From Candidatus Omnitrophota bacterium (GTDB taxonomy: Bacteria; Omnitrophota; Gorgyraeia; Duberdicusellales; 4484-171): DNA of 6,742 bases. The translations under genes and the position numbers were made by a program. Of the stretch, positions 1 to 5,449 are shown one piece after another. Location of the stretch: contig JAUVUO010000068.1 of assembly GCA_030601015.1 (NCBI GenBank), forward strand, positions 1 through 6,742. The letters are read 5' to 3'. Numbering within the stretch: position 1 is the first letter of the stretch; each line of letters starts with the position of its first letter. The notes beneath the pieces were generated by a model. The model worked only from the letters and a program-made list of their open reading frames with translations. It was not told the origin of the DNA and made no database searches.

Positions 1-34
1 GATGACGGGAGGGTGAAGGATGACAGGGAGGGTG
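1..34. repeat. Imperfect direct repeat, GC-rich, G-tract bearing
   Basis: Two near-identical copies of gatgac(a)gggagggtg lie at 1-15 and 19-34 and differ by one inserted A. Together they supply four GGG tracts (7-9, 11-13, 26-28, 30-32) with loops of 1, 12 and 1 nt, a layout that could in principle fold as a G-quadruplex. The composition is unlike the AT-rich surroundings. The left edge of the window may cut a longer array. Confidence 0.6.
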
Positions 35-97
35 CATTCCTGCGCCCCTTTTTGTCATTCCTGCGCCCCTTTTTGTCATTCCTGCGCATGCAGGAAT
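35..97. repeat. 21-bp tandem repeat ending in a REP-like hairpin
   Basis: A 21-bp unit beginning cattcctgcgcccc and ending tttttgt occurs twice without a mismatch (35-55, 56-76). A third unit starts identically (77-87) but turns into a hairpin: attcctgc (78-85), loop gcat (86-89), gcaggaat (90-97). Each tandem unit therefore begins with the left half of the hairpin. The form resembles dispersed extragenic palindromes of the tcattcctgc...gcaggaat type known from many bacterial genomes. No transposase gene is visible nearby, and no CRISPR-like spacers are present. Confidence 0.75.
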
Positions 98-429
98 CTC
101 TTACAAAAATACTTCAAGCCGGTATTTCGAAATTAATTAAAGCAAGTCAAGAAAAAATATTTGTTATTTAATGAGGAGCAAATGAGTTTTATAAAATATG
201 ACTTAAATACACTGGTTGAAGAATTGATTTGAATTTGATTTTTTAGGTTACTTTAAAACAGCTCTTAAAACCTTTCTCAAAAATGATACTTAAAACATTG
301 GACTAAGTTATTGATATAACCTTCTTAATATTCTCAATTAAGCAATATTACTTTATCCTGTAACCTGAAGGCTTTTTGAATGCTATATCGTCTATACCCG
401 TAAGAAAAAATGAATTTTTTGAAATAATA
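98..429. other. Gene-free AT-rich stretch downstream of the pilin operon
   Basis: No supportable gene is present in about 330 bases. On the plus strand a 16-codon ORF (182-232, ATG...TGA) is preceded by a GAGGAG three bases upstream. It stops early, is followed by further stops, and looks like chance or the fossil start of a lost gene. On the minus strand an open frame just after the PilX-like gene (about 341-430) reads through GIDDIAFKKPSGYRIK before TAA but has no start codon. An all-AT hairpin (405-420, A6-tgaa-T6) sits just past the PilX-like stop and is a weak candidate 3' end for that operon. Confidence 0.5.
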
Positions 430-1524
430 TTACGGTGTTAATGGATACGGATTTTGTAAATCTTTCCAGGCTATAATTTGATGTTCCGGCTCTATTTCTA
501 ATCCCTTAATAGCATTCATATACTCTTCATCATAAGTGATATCAGCATTCCCATTTAATCTTATCTCTGTTCCTCCCCAAACGCCTCCGTTTATATTTAA
601 ACCGGTACCTCCGCCATTGACTCTAAATTCTCCTCTAGTATAAATTGCCCCCTCTATAAGTCCATTACCATTAATTTCCGCATCTTGGATATTGTCAGGA
701 TTAGTGATTACATTACCCACAACAACAAGAAATCCTCCAACAGAACCAATAGTACCTTTAAGGCTTAAATCTCCATTTATATAACAAACATTCGGTACCC
801 AATTCTCATCATCATCTACTTCACCATCGCCATCTATATCATCAACAATATACCAAAAAGTCGCAGGTAAAGCTTTTTCTGCCTTAGTTATAGGGTCAAC
901 TAATTTTCCACTCTTAGACACATCATACACATTTCCGGTTACAGCATAAGTATCAGTCTGGCCCTGACTCCACTCAAGGACATCCTCAAAATTTAATCTA
1001 GGCAAAACGGAATCACCAGGAACAATCGAACCACTTATATTTTCCGGATGTTCAATTTCTTTATCCCCACCATAAAGTACAGCTTTACCTAAAGCATCAT
1101 TTTCAATACTGAATGAACTTCCATTAAAATCAACATCTCCGGCCGAATATATAGGATAATCATAAAAATTAAGGGGGATTCCTTTGCTCATCGTCGTTTC
1201 AACCTTATGCATAATACGATAAGAACTCTTTAAAGGGACATAACCATAAGCTGTGACTTTCCAATTACCTCCATCCGCTGTTACAGTATATTCATACTCA
1301 CCATCTCCAAAAGTTTCTCCACCATTAGATGAAACATTATTCCTCAAATTATCTAAAGCTTTATTAACTCCTGACTCTGCCAGCCAAAAAGCTCTGGCTG
1401 AATCCAAATATTTCTGAGCGAGATTATTTTCATTGATACTTCTTTGCAGCAAAGCTGACCCTAAAATCGCAAGAACAACCGAAATAATTATCACCAAAAC
1501 CAAGATTGACCCTTTCTTATTCAT
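430..1524 (-). CDS. PilX-like minor prepilin with calcium-loop and beta-repeat C-terminal domain
   Basis: 364 residues. Seen: a short basic leader MNKKG, then a hydrophobic helix (about residues 6-26) and the amphipathic stretch with FWLAESGVNKAL (46-57), the typical N-terminus of PilX_N/GspK-type prepilins. Likely cleavage is G5|S6. Like GspK-type proteins it has no Glu at +5. The C-terminal part is Gly/Asn-rich with short repeats such as YINGDLSLKG, AEINGNGLIEG and EIRLNGNADITYD (about 248-331), suggesting a stacked beta domain. Residues 229-240 read DIDGDGEVDDDE, an exact EF-hand/dockerin-type loop. The start has a GAGG seven bases upstream and overlaps the PilW-like gene by 8 bp, so translation is probably coupled. 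Inferred role: periplasmic or tip component that helps prime type IV pilus assembly. It is the last gene of the operon. An exact family name for the C-terminal domain cannot be confirmed here. Confidence 0.85.
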   Translation of the reverse strand: MNKKGSILVLVIIISVVLAILGSALLQRSINENNLAQKYLDSARAFWLAESGVNKALDNLRNNVSSNGGETFGDGEYEYTVTADGGNWKVTAYGYVPLKSSYRIMHKVETTMSKGIPLNFYDYPIYSAGDVDFNGSSFSIENDALGKAVLYGGDKEIEHPENISGSIVPGDSVLPRLNFEDVLEWSQGQTDTYAVTGNVYDVSKSGKLVDPITKAEKALPATFWYIVDDIDGDGEVDDDENWVPNVCYINGDLSLKGTIGSVGGFLVVVGNVITNPDNIQDAEINGNGLIEGAIYTRGEFRVNGGGTGLNINGGVWGGTEIRLNGNADITYDEEYMNAIKGLEIEPEHQIIAWKDLQNPYPLTP

Positions 1525-2038
1525 TTCTTAACCTCACTTTTAATTTCAAAAACTTATCCGCAACTAAAGGAAATATCAATTCTCTATTTATTACATTTTT
1601 TTTTGCCTGCAGTTGAATTTCGATAATATCGTCTACACGGGAAAAATTTAAAAAACTTATATTACTGGATAAAACTTGAGTTACATTAGCAGGGTGTTCT
1701 CTTACAATTTGCGTATCGATCAAAGAATATTTTATGCTGTCAGTAATATCCGGTATATTAAACTCAATAACCGTTCCAACCGTTATAGTTATATTCTCAG
1801 CTTGTCTTATTTCTCTGCTCATACCCTCCATAGCCAAACGAATTTCTTGCTGCAATCCGATTAATGCCATCTCCTGATTCCAAGTCCTATTTCCTACATC
1901 TAAAACAGAAACAAGCCCTATAGACACAATAACCACTATAGTCGCGACCACTAAGACTTCAATCAAAGTATAACTCTTTCGATTACATCCGGTTCGTTTT
2001 AAATTCGAAACATTTTTTTTAAAAACAATATTCTTCAT
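1517..2038 (-). CDS. PilW-like (PulJ/GspJ-type) minor prepilin
   Basis: 173 residues. A 22-residue basic leader ends in RKS, followed by YTLIEVLVVATIVVIVSIGLV, the class III (prepilin) signature with Glu27 at +5 of the mature protein and a membrane helix at about 23-45. The residue before the cleavage site is Ser22 (codon agt) instead of the near-invariant Gly. The helix continues into MALIGLQQEIRLAMEGMSREIRQAENI (57-83), and the phrase MSREIRQA is typical of PilW/PulJ-type pilins. A beta-rich remainder follows. A good GAGGG lies about ten bases before the ATG, right after the stop of the PilV-like gene (14-bp gap). The 3' end overlaps the PilX-like gene. Inferred role: minor pilin in the complex that initiates pilus or pseudopilus assembly in the inner membrane. 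A type II secretion pseudopilin is the alternative. Confidence 0.85.
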   Translation of the reverse strand: MKNIVFKKNVSNLKRTGCNRKSYTLIEVLVVATIVVIVSIGLVSVLDVGNRTWNQEMALIGLQQEIRLAMEGMSREIRQAENITITVGTVIEFNIPDITDSIKYSLIDTQIVREHPANVTQVLSSNISFLNFSRVDDIIEIQLQAKKNVINRELIFPLVADKFLKLKVRLRNE

Positions 2039-2052
2039 AAAATAAAACCCTC

Positions 2053-2448
2053 TTAAGGTGAAGCTAAAAAAGTCTGAAATCCTATATTAGCTGGACTAGC
2101 TCTTCCTTCCATATCCTTCCAGGAAACATTAATCGTTATATCCAATAAATCAGTGCCGGAAACAGTAATTGTAATAATTTCATTAGATAAAGGACTTAAC
2201 CCTACAGCTCCTATCTCTGCATCCCCCCAGTTCCAATCTCCATTATTTATGCTATCCAAAATTAAATTAAAATTTGTATTTTTGATGTCTTCCATTACAT
2301 ACTGGGCATGCATAGTTGCAATAGTAAGATTGCGATTATGTTCATTTAGCATAATGCATCTTGTAAATGCAAGTATGGTTCCGACAAGAACCATAGTCAA
2401 AATTGCCGCGGCAATTAATACCTCAATTAAGGTCAATGATTTTTTCAT
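2053..2448 (-). CDS. PilV-like (GspI-type) minor prepilin
   Basis: 131 residues. MKKS is followed by LTLIEVLIAAAILTMVLVG, a prepilin signature with Glu9 at +5 and one membrane helix (about 5-28). As in the next gene, position -1 is Ser (S4, codon tca), not Gly. The helix extension with HAQYVMEDIKN (47-57) resembles PilV/GspI proteins, which often have a Q-x-x-x-E-x-I/L turn here. The C-terminal part is short and beta-rich (EIITITVSGTDLLDITINVSW, 90-110). It is the first gene of the operon behind a good promoter at 2500-2528. Its Shine-Dalgarno is poor (only AAAAGAAA before the ATG), unlike the two downstream genes. Inferred role: minor pilin that works with the PilW- and PilX-like partners. 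Confidence 0.82.
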   Translation of the reverse strand: MKKSLTLIEVLIAAAILTMVLVGTILAFTRCIMLNEHNRNLTIATMHAQYVMEDIKNTNFNLILDSINNGDWNWGDAEIGAVGLSPLSNEIITITVSGTDLLDITINVSWKDMEGRASPANIGFQTFLASP

Positions 2449-2499
2449 TTTCTTTTATAATTACACTTTGAGCATTACATAAAATTTCCCACCATAACA

Positions 2500-2528
2500 A
2501 TAATACCATTTCTCTATATGTATATCAA
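2500..2528 (-). promoter_or_regulatory. Sigma70-type promoter of the minor prepilin operon
   Basis: Reading leftwards, TTGATA (2528-2523; 5 of 6 to TTGACA) is separated by exactly 17 bases from TATTAT (2505-2500; 5 of 6 to TATAAT). Transcription would start near 2493 and leave a leader of about 45 nt before the PilV-like ATG. It is the strongest promoter match I found in the window. The 47-bp palindrome begins only 10 bp upstream of the -35 box. Confidence 0.6.
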
Positions 2529-2538
2529 TCGAATATTC

Positions 2539-2585
2539 CCCCCTATCAGACAAAACTGTTTGAAACAGTTTTGTCTGATAGGGGG
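2539..2585. repeat. Perfect 47-bp palindrome (23-bp arms, single central base)
   Basis: Arms 2539-2561 and 2563-2585 are exact inverse complements around G2562. They run from CCCCCTATCAGACAAAACTG inward, and the returning arm ends CTGATAGGGGG. In RNA this would form a long hairpin with a small loop. There is no T-tract on either side, so it is not a classical intrinsic terminator, although it would sit in the 3' region of the accA transcript. It may be a mobile palindromic unit or terminal repeats joined back to back. No clear target-site duplication is visible. Confidence 0.85.
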
Positions 2586-2619
2586 CAAAGAATAGAGATG
2601 GGGTTATTCTTTGTTTTTT
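2586..2619 (+). terminator. Stem-loop followed by T6 (plus-strand orientation)
   Basis: caaagaata (2586-2594) pairs perfectly with tattctttg (2605-2613) across a 10-nt loop, and T6 follows (2614-2619). It directly abuts the 47-bp palindrome. The T-tract serves only rightward transcription, where no gene is seen. For the leftward accA transcript it presents A6 before the stem and a C-run after it. It could be a weak bidirectional 3' end or protect accA from antisense reading. The stem is AT-rich, so its efficiency is uncertain. Confidence 0.35.
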
Positions 2620-2655
2620 ATTCAGTCTTAGAATTGATGATTTATGCTGGGAAGG

Positions 2656-3621
2656 TTATTTGTTTGAAATATTTTTGGTAAAAACGCCTATTTTCCTATA
2701 TCTATTATATCTTTTCTCTATAATTTCTTCTATACTTACTTCACTGATTTCTTCTAGATTTTTTATTATAACTTTTTTTACATTACCGGCTGTTTCTTGA
2801 TGATTTCTATGAGCTCCGCCTTTTGTTTCTGGAATTATCTCTTCAACCAACTTATATTTGAGAAGATCAGGCGCTGTTAATTTTAAGACTTTTGAAGCCT
2901 CTTCTCTTTTAGACGCATCTTTCCATAAAATAGCCGCACAGCCTTCCGGAGAAATAACCGAATAATAAGCATATTCTAAAATTAAAATTCTATCGCCGAC
3001 ACCTATTCCTAATGCGCCGCCGCTGCCCCCCTCCCCAATAACTACTCCTAAAATAGGAACTTTTAAAGAAAACATATCTCTTATATTTTCAGCTATTGCT
3101 TGAGACTGTCCTCTTTCTTCCGCTCCAATGCCCGGATATGCTCCCGGAGTATCAATGAGACAAACTATAGGAAGCTTAAACCGTTCCGCCAATCTCATTA
3201 TCCTCATGGCTTTACGATAACCCTCAGGATGAGCGCACCCAAAATTTCTTTCTATATTTTCTAAAGTATCTTTTCCTTTCTGATGTCCGATAACCGCTAC
3301 TTTTTTATTATCAATCTTAGCAAATCCGCAAATTATTGCTTTATCCTCACCATAAAATCTGTCTCCTGATAAAAGAATAAAATCCTCCATTATCAAGTTA
3401 ATATAATCAAGAGTGGTCGGTCTATTTGGATGCCGTGAAATTTGTACTCTTTGCCATGGAGTTAATTTTGAATAAATATTTTTTTTCAATCCTAATAATT
3501 TCTCTTCTAATTTTTTTACCTCCGCAGAAAGGTCTAACTCTTTGTTAAGTGAAAAGTTTTTAAGACCTTCTATTTTTTTCTCTAACTCCACAATAGGCTG
3601 CTCAAAATCCCATCCTTGCAT
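2656..3621 (-). CDS. accA: Acetyl-CoA carboxylase carboxyltransferase subunit alpha
   Basis: 321 residues, the normal length for AccA. With AccD it transfers the carboxyl group from carboxybiotin on AccB to acetyl-CoA, giving malonyl-CoA, the first committed step of fatty acid synthesis in the cytoplasm. Seen: an N-terminal coiled-coil region (about 8-52), the WQRVQISRHPNRPTTLDYI block (56-74), GHQKGKDTLENIERNFG (112-128), the crotonase-type core LIDTPGAYPGIGAEERGQ (155-172), the oxyanion/CoA loop GEGGSGGALGIGVGDR (196-211) and SPEGCAAILW (224-233). All expected family blocks are present and the gene looks intact. The ATG has AGGAG five bases upstream. It follows the L,D-transpeptidase gene after 49 bp, so the two may be co-transcribed. 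The partner gene accD is not in the window. Confidence 0.97.
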   Translation of the reverse strand: MQGWDFEQPIVELEKKIEGLKNFSLNKELDLSAEVKKLEEKLLGLKKNIYSKLTPWQRVQISRHPNRPTTLDYINLIMEDFILLSGDRFYGEDKAIICGFAKIDNKKVAVIGHQKGKDTLENIERNFGCAHPEGYRKAMRIMRLAERFKLPIVCLIDTPGAYPGIGAEERGQSQAIAENIRDMFSLKVPILGVVIGEGGSGGALGIGVGDRILILEYAYYSVISPEGCAAILWKDASKREEASKVLKLTAPDLLKYKLVEEIIPETKGGAHRNHQETAGNVKKVIIKNLEEISEVSIEEIIEKRYNRYRKIGVFTKNISNK

Positions 3622-3648
3622 ATTTTCTCTCCTGATACTTTAAAACTA

Positions 3649-3670
3649 ATTATTATTTATTATTATTATT
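3649..3670. repeat. ATT trinucleotide run between the transpeptidase gene and accA
   Basis: (ATT)3-T-(ATT)4 fills almost half of the 49-bp gap and ends exactly at the stop codon of the upstream gene. It is a simple-sequence tract that could vary in length and so alter gene spacing. No other role is visible. Confidence 0.6.
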
Positions 3671-4492
3671 TTAATCTACAATTAAAGCTTCTGTGCCGAC
3701 AGGAACAATATCAAATAATTCTTCAACGTCCTCATTATTCATCCTGACACATCCTAAAGTTATTTGCTGGCCTAATTCCTCGGGCTTATTCGTCCCGTGA
3801 ATACCATAACTATCTAAATCAAATCCCATCCATCTAGACCCTAAAAGATTATCAGGGTCATTAGGCTCAATTATCGCGCCGGTTTTATACCAGGTAGGAT
3901 TTTCTAATTTATTAACTATCTTAAAATTACCTAACGGAGTAGAATTATTTTCACCGGTCGATACCGTATATGTTTTAATTACATCTCCCGCCCTTTTTAA
4001 AAAAAGCAAATTTTGAGATTTATCAACAACTATAGAAAATTCACAATTACTAATTTTAAGTACCTGGCCAAGCCTTATTATATCCGAATTTAAATTATTT
4101 GCACGTTTTATAAGATTAACCGTTGTCTTAAACTTTTTAGCTATCTTAATCAAAACATCATTGGGCTTAACCACATATTTCATACTGCAGTCATCCATGT
4201 AAGGAGAAAAAATAATCCCCAAATTAAGTTGTTCTATTTTATGCTGAACATTTTTCAATTCACTCGCATCCTCAATATCCATCATAGCTTTTTCATACAA
4301 TAATTTTGCTTCTATAATTTGGCCTTCATTCTCCGCGGATTGGGCTTCTTCTAAAAAGGCATTACCACTGTTAGATTTTATATATTTCATATTAATGTTT
4401 TCTCTATTTTTATTCTTCGGCTGTATTATAGCCGCCAATATAATTGCAAAAAATACCATCCCAGCTACACTTATTATGACAATTCTCCTCAT
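3671..4492 (-). CDS. Membrane-anchored LysM L,D-transpeptidase (YkuD family)
   Basis: 273 residues. Seen: an uncleaved-type N-terminal membrane anchor (about 4-23), a short alpha-helical TPR-like stretch (44-87, with EEAQSAENEGQIIEAKLLYE), one LysM peptidoglycan-binding domain (about 104-148, YVVKPNDVLIKIAKKFKTT ... LGQVLKI) and a YkuD domain (about 152-272) with TPLGNF (185-190), HGT (232-234) and GCVR (247-250). His232 and Cys248 are the expected catalytic residues. The family's usual Ser two residues before GC is Thr245 here. Known role of the family: forms 3-3 cross-links or attaches proteins to peptidoglycan in the periplasm. Cys102 and Cys150 flank the LysM domain exactly. Start: ATG with AAGGTG five bases upstream. 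It lies 116 bp after the PAP2 gene and 49 bp before accA. Confidence 0.93.
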   Translation of the reverse strand: MRRIVIISVAGMVFFAIILAAIIQPKNKNRENINMKYIKSNSGNAFLEEAQSAENEGQIIEAKLLYEKAMMDIEDASELKNVQHKIEQLNLGIIFSPYMDDCSMKYVVKPNDVLIKIAKKFKTTVNLIKRANNLNSDIIRLGQVLKISNCEFSIVVDKSQNLLFLKRAGDVIKTYTVSTGENNSTPLGNFKIVNKLENPTWYKTGAIIEPNDPDNLLGSRWMGFDLDSYGIHGTNKPEELGQQITLGCVRMNNEDVEELFDIVPVGTEALIVD

Positions 4493-4608
4493 AAATACAC
4501 CTTTTCCTTTTAATTAATGACGATTTCTCTGATTGTAATAAAAACTTTTATATTCTCCGATTGCTGATTTTAGATTAAATATTGAAATATTTAAATTCGC
4601 GGAAGATT

Positions 4609-5061
4609 TTAATAATTGTACACTAAGAACGTCACTAATATACCTACTATCATTCCAACGAAAACTTCAAAAGGGGTATGTCCCACTAATTCTCTCAACC
4701 TTTTTTCTTCTATTTTCTTACCTTCTTGAATGTCCGCCATCATCTTGTTAAGAATCTTTGCCTGAAACCCTACAGAACGGCGCCATGTTTGAGCATCAAA
4801 CATAGTAATTAAGGCAAACACTAAACTCAAGGTGAAAATTGATGAAGCTGATCCAACTTCTCTCCCTACGCAAATGACTAAAGATGCTACCGCGGCACTA
4901 TGAGAAGACGGCATTCCTCCTGTCCCCAAAAGCCAGTAGAAATTAAATTTTTTATGTTTTATATACCCTATAAATATCTTTAAACATTGAGCGGTTAAAG
5001 AACTAAAGACTACTGCCCAAAAAGTTTTATTATTATATAATCCAATCCAAAAATGTTCCAT
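4609..5061 (-). CDS. Divergent PAP2 family membrane protein (YuiD/DUF212-like)
   Basis: 150 residues, usual for this small family. Seen: hydrophobic segments at about 13-33, 52-68, 73-89 and 133-149. The family signature GTGGMPSSHSAAVASL (46-61) resembles the second phosphatase motif of PAP2 enzymes. MFDAQTWRRSVGFQAKILN (87-105) and ELVGHTPFEVFVGMIVG (124-140) match the conserved blocks of the YuiD group, where FDA-x3-RR and GHTP-x-EV are typical. The reaction is not established for the family; a lipid- or isoprenoid-phosphate substrate is a guess from the fold. The next gene acts on peptidoglycan, so a cell-envelope role is reasonable. The ATG has AAAGG three bases upstream, and an in-frame stop lies close before it, which fixes the start. 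Confidence 0.92.
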   Translation of the reverse strand: MEHFWIGLYNNKTFWAVVFSSLTAQCLKIFIGYIKHKKFNFYWLLGTGGMPSSHSAAVASLVICVGREVGSASSIFTLSLVFALITMFDAQTWRRSVGFQAKILNKMMADIQEGKKIEEKRLRELVGHTPFEVFVGMIVGILVTFLVYNY

Positions 5062-5198
5062 AAACCTTTATTATAAAAAGAAAAAGCTATTAGAGCAACA
5101 AAATATTTAGCAAACTCAAATAACTCCTTTAATTACAGACTGTTATGTATAAAAAAATAAATTATTTTTAAAGGAACTATTTCAAAATGCAACAATCC
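5062..5198. other. AT-rich gap between the comM remnant and the PAP2 gene
   Basis: This is the part of the 388-bp gene-free interval that I cannot assign to the comM remnant. A perfect TATAAT (reading left) lies just before the PAP2 ribosome-binding site but has no good -35 partner and would leave almost no leader. A nine-codon TTG-started frame with AAAGGAG upstream also lies here and is probably chance. No RNA gene or strong hairpin was recognised. Confidence 0.4.
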
Positions 5199-5406
5199 CT
5201 GATTATACAAATTAAAAATCATTATTAAAAAATTTTTTAATTACTCTCTCTAATGACTATTTATAAACATCAATTTTATCAAGAAGCAGCCCAGATATTT
5301 TATTACGATATTTCTGAATCAAAACACTATTACAATTACAACTTTTAGTTTTTGAACCATAGTTAACGCACGAACAAAGATTCATTCCGGTAACTATATA
5401 AAATAA
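5199..5406 (-). pseudogene. Decayed fragment of a second comM/YifB gene (Mg-chelatase-like ATPase)
   Basis: Frame 5394-5257 translates as VTGMNLCSCVNYG ... SCNCNS ... QKYRNKISGLLLDKID, then VYK and TAG (5259-5257). This matches the ComM segment NPCPCG-x-YG ... C-x-C ... Y-x-x-x-ISGPLLDRIDIH. The Pro and Gly of NPCPCG have become Leu, Ser and Val, the Pro of SGPLLD is Leu, and a stop replaces the Glu after the DVHI of the real gene. All four cysteines survive. At DNA level 5257-5297 matches 6702-6742 of the real comM at 32 of 41 bases. The next 39 bases (5218-5256 against 6663-6701) match at 23 without a gap and include a shared N-D-F. Weak similarity reaches about 5199. On the 5' side it fades near 5406, close to the stop of the membrane protein gene. 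No start, promoter or ATPase part is present. It is clearly non-functional as ComM. Confidence 0.82.
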
Positions 5407-5449
5407 CCCTTTAATTTACTATATTTTACACCTATCATGCCAGCTATTA

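Noticed and set aside
35..97. Possible CRISPR array
   Set aside because: The 21-bp units are directly adjacent with no unique spacers, and no cas gene is present.
182..232. 16-codon plus-strand ORF with GAGGAG upstream
   Set aside because: It stops at once, more stops follow, the spacing to the ATG is short, and no protein similarity is recognisable. It is mentioned only in the gene-free stretch.
405..420. A6-tgaa-T6 hairpin as intrinsic terminator of the pilin operon
   Set aside because: An all-AT stem is weak and common by chance in such AT-rich DNA.
341..430. Minus-strand open frame reading GIDDIAFKKPSGYRIK just after the PilX-like gene
   Set aside because: It has no start codon and a stop in the same frame at its upstream end. 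It is too short to separate a gene fossil from chance.
1676..1864. Plus-strand ORF of 62 codons
   Set aside because: It is antisense to the PilW-like gene, has no ribosome-binding site, and shows no recognisable protein features.
2153..2482. Plus-strand ORF of 109 codons
   Set aside because: It is antisense to the PilV-like gene. Its hydrophobic look mirrors the prepilin helix on the other strand.
5062..5135. Leucine-rich nine-codon leader peptide (TTG start, AAAGGAG upstream) before the PAP2 gene
   Set aside because: No attenuator hairpin follows, the downstream gene is unrelated to leucine synthesis, and such frames are frequent by chance.
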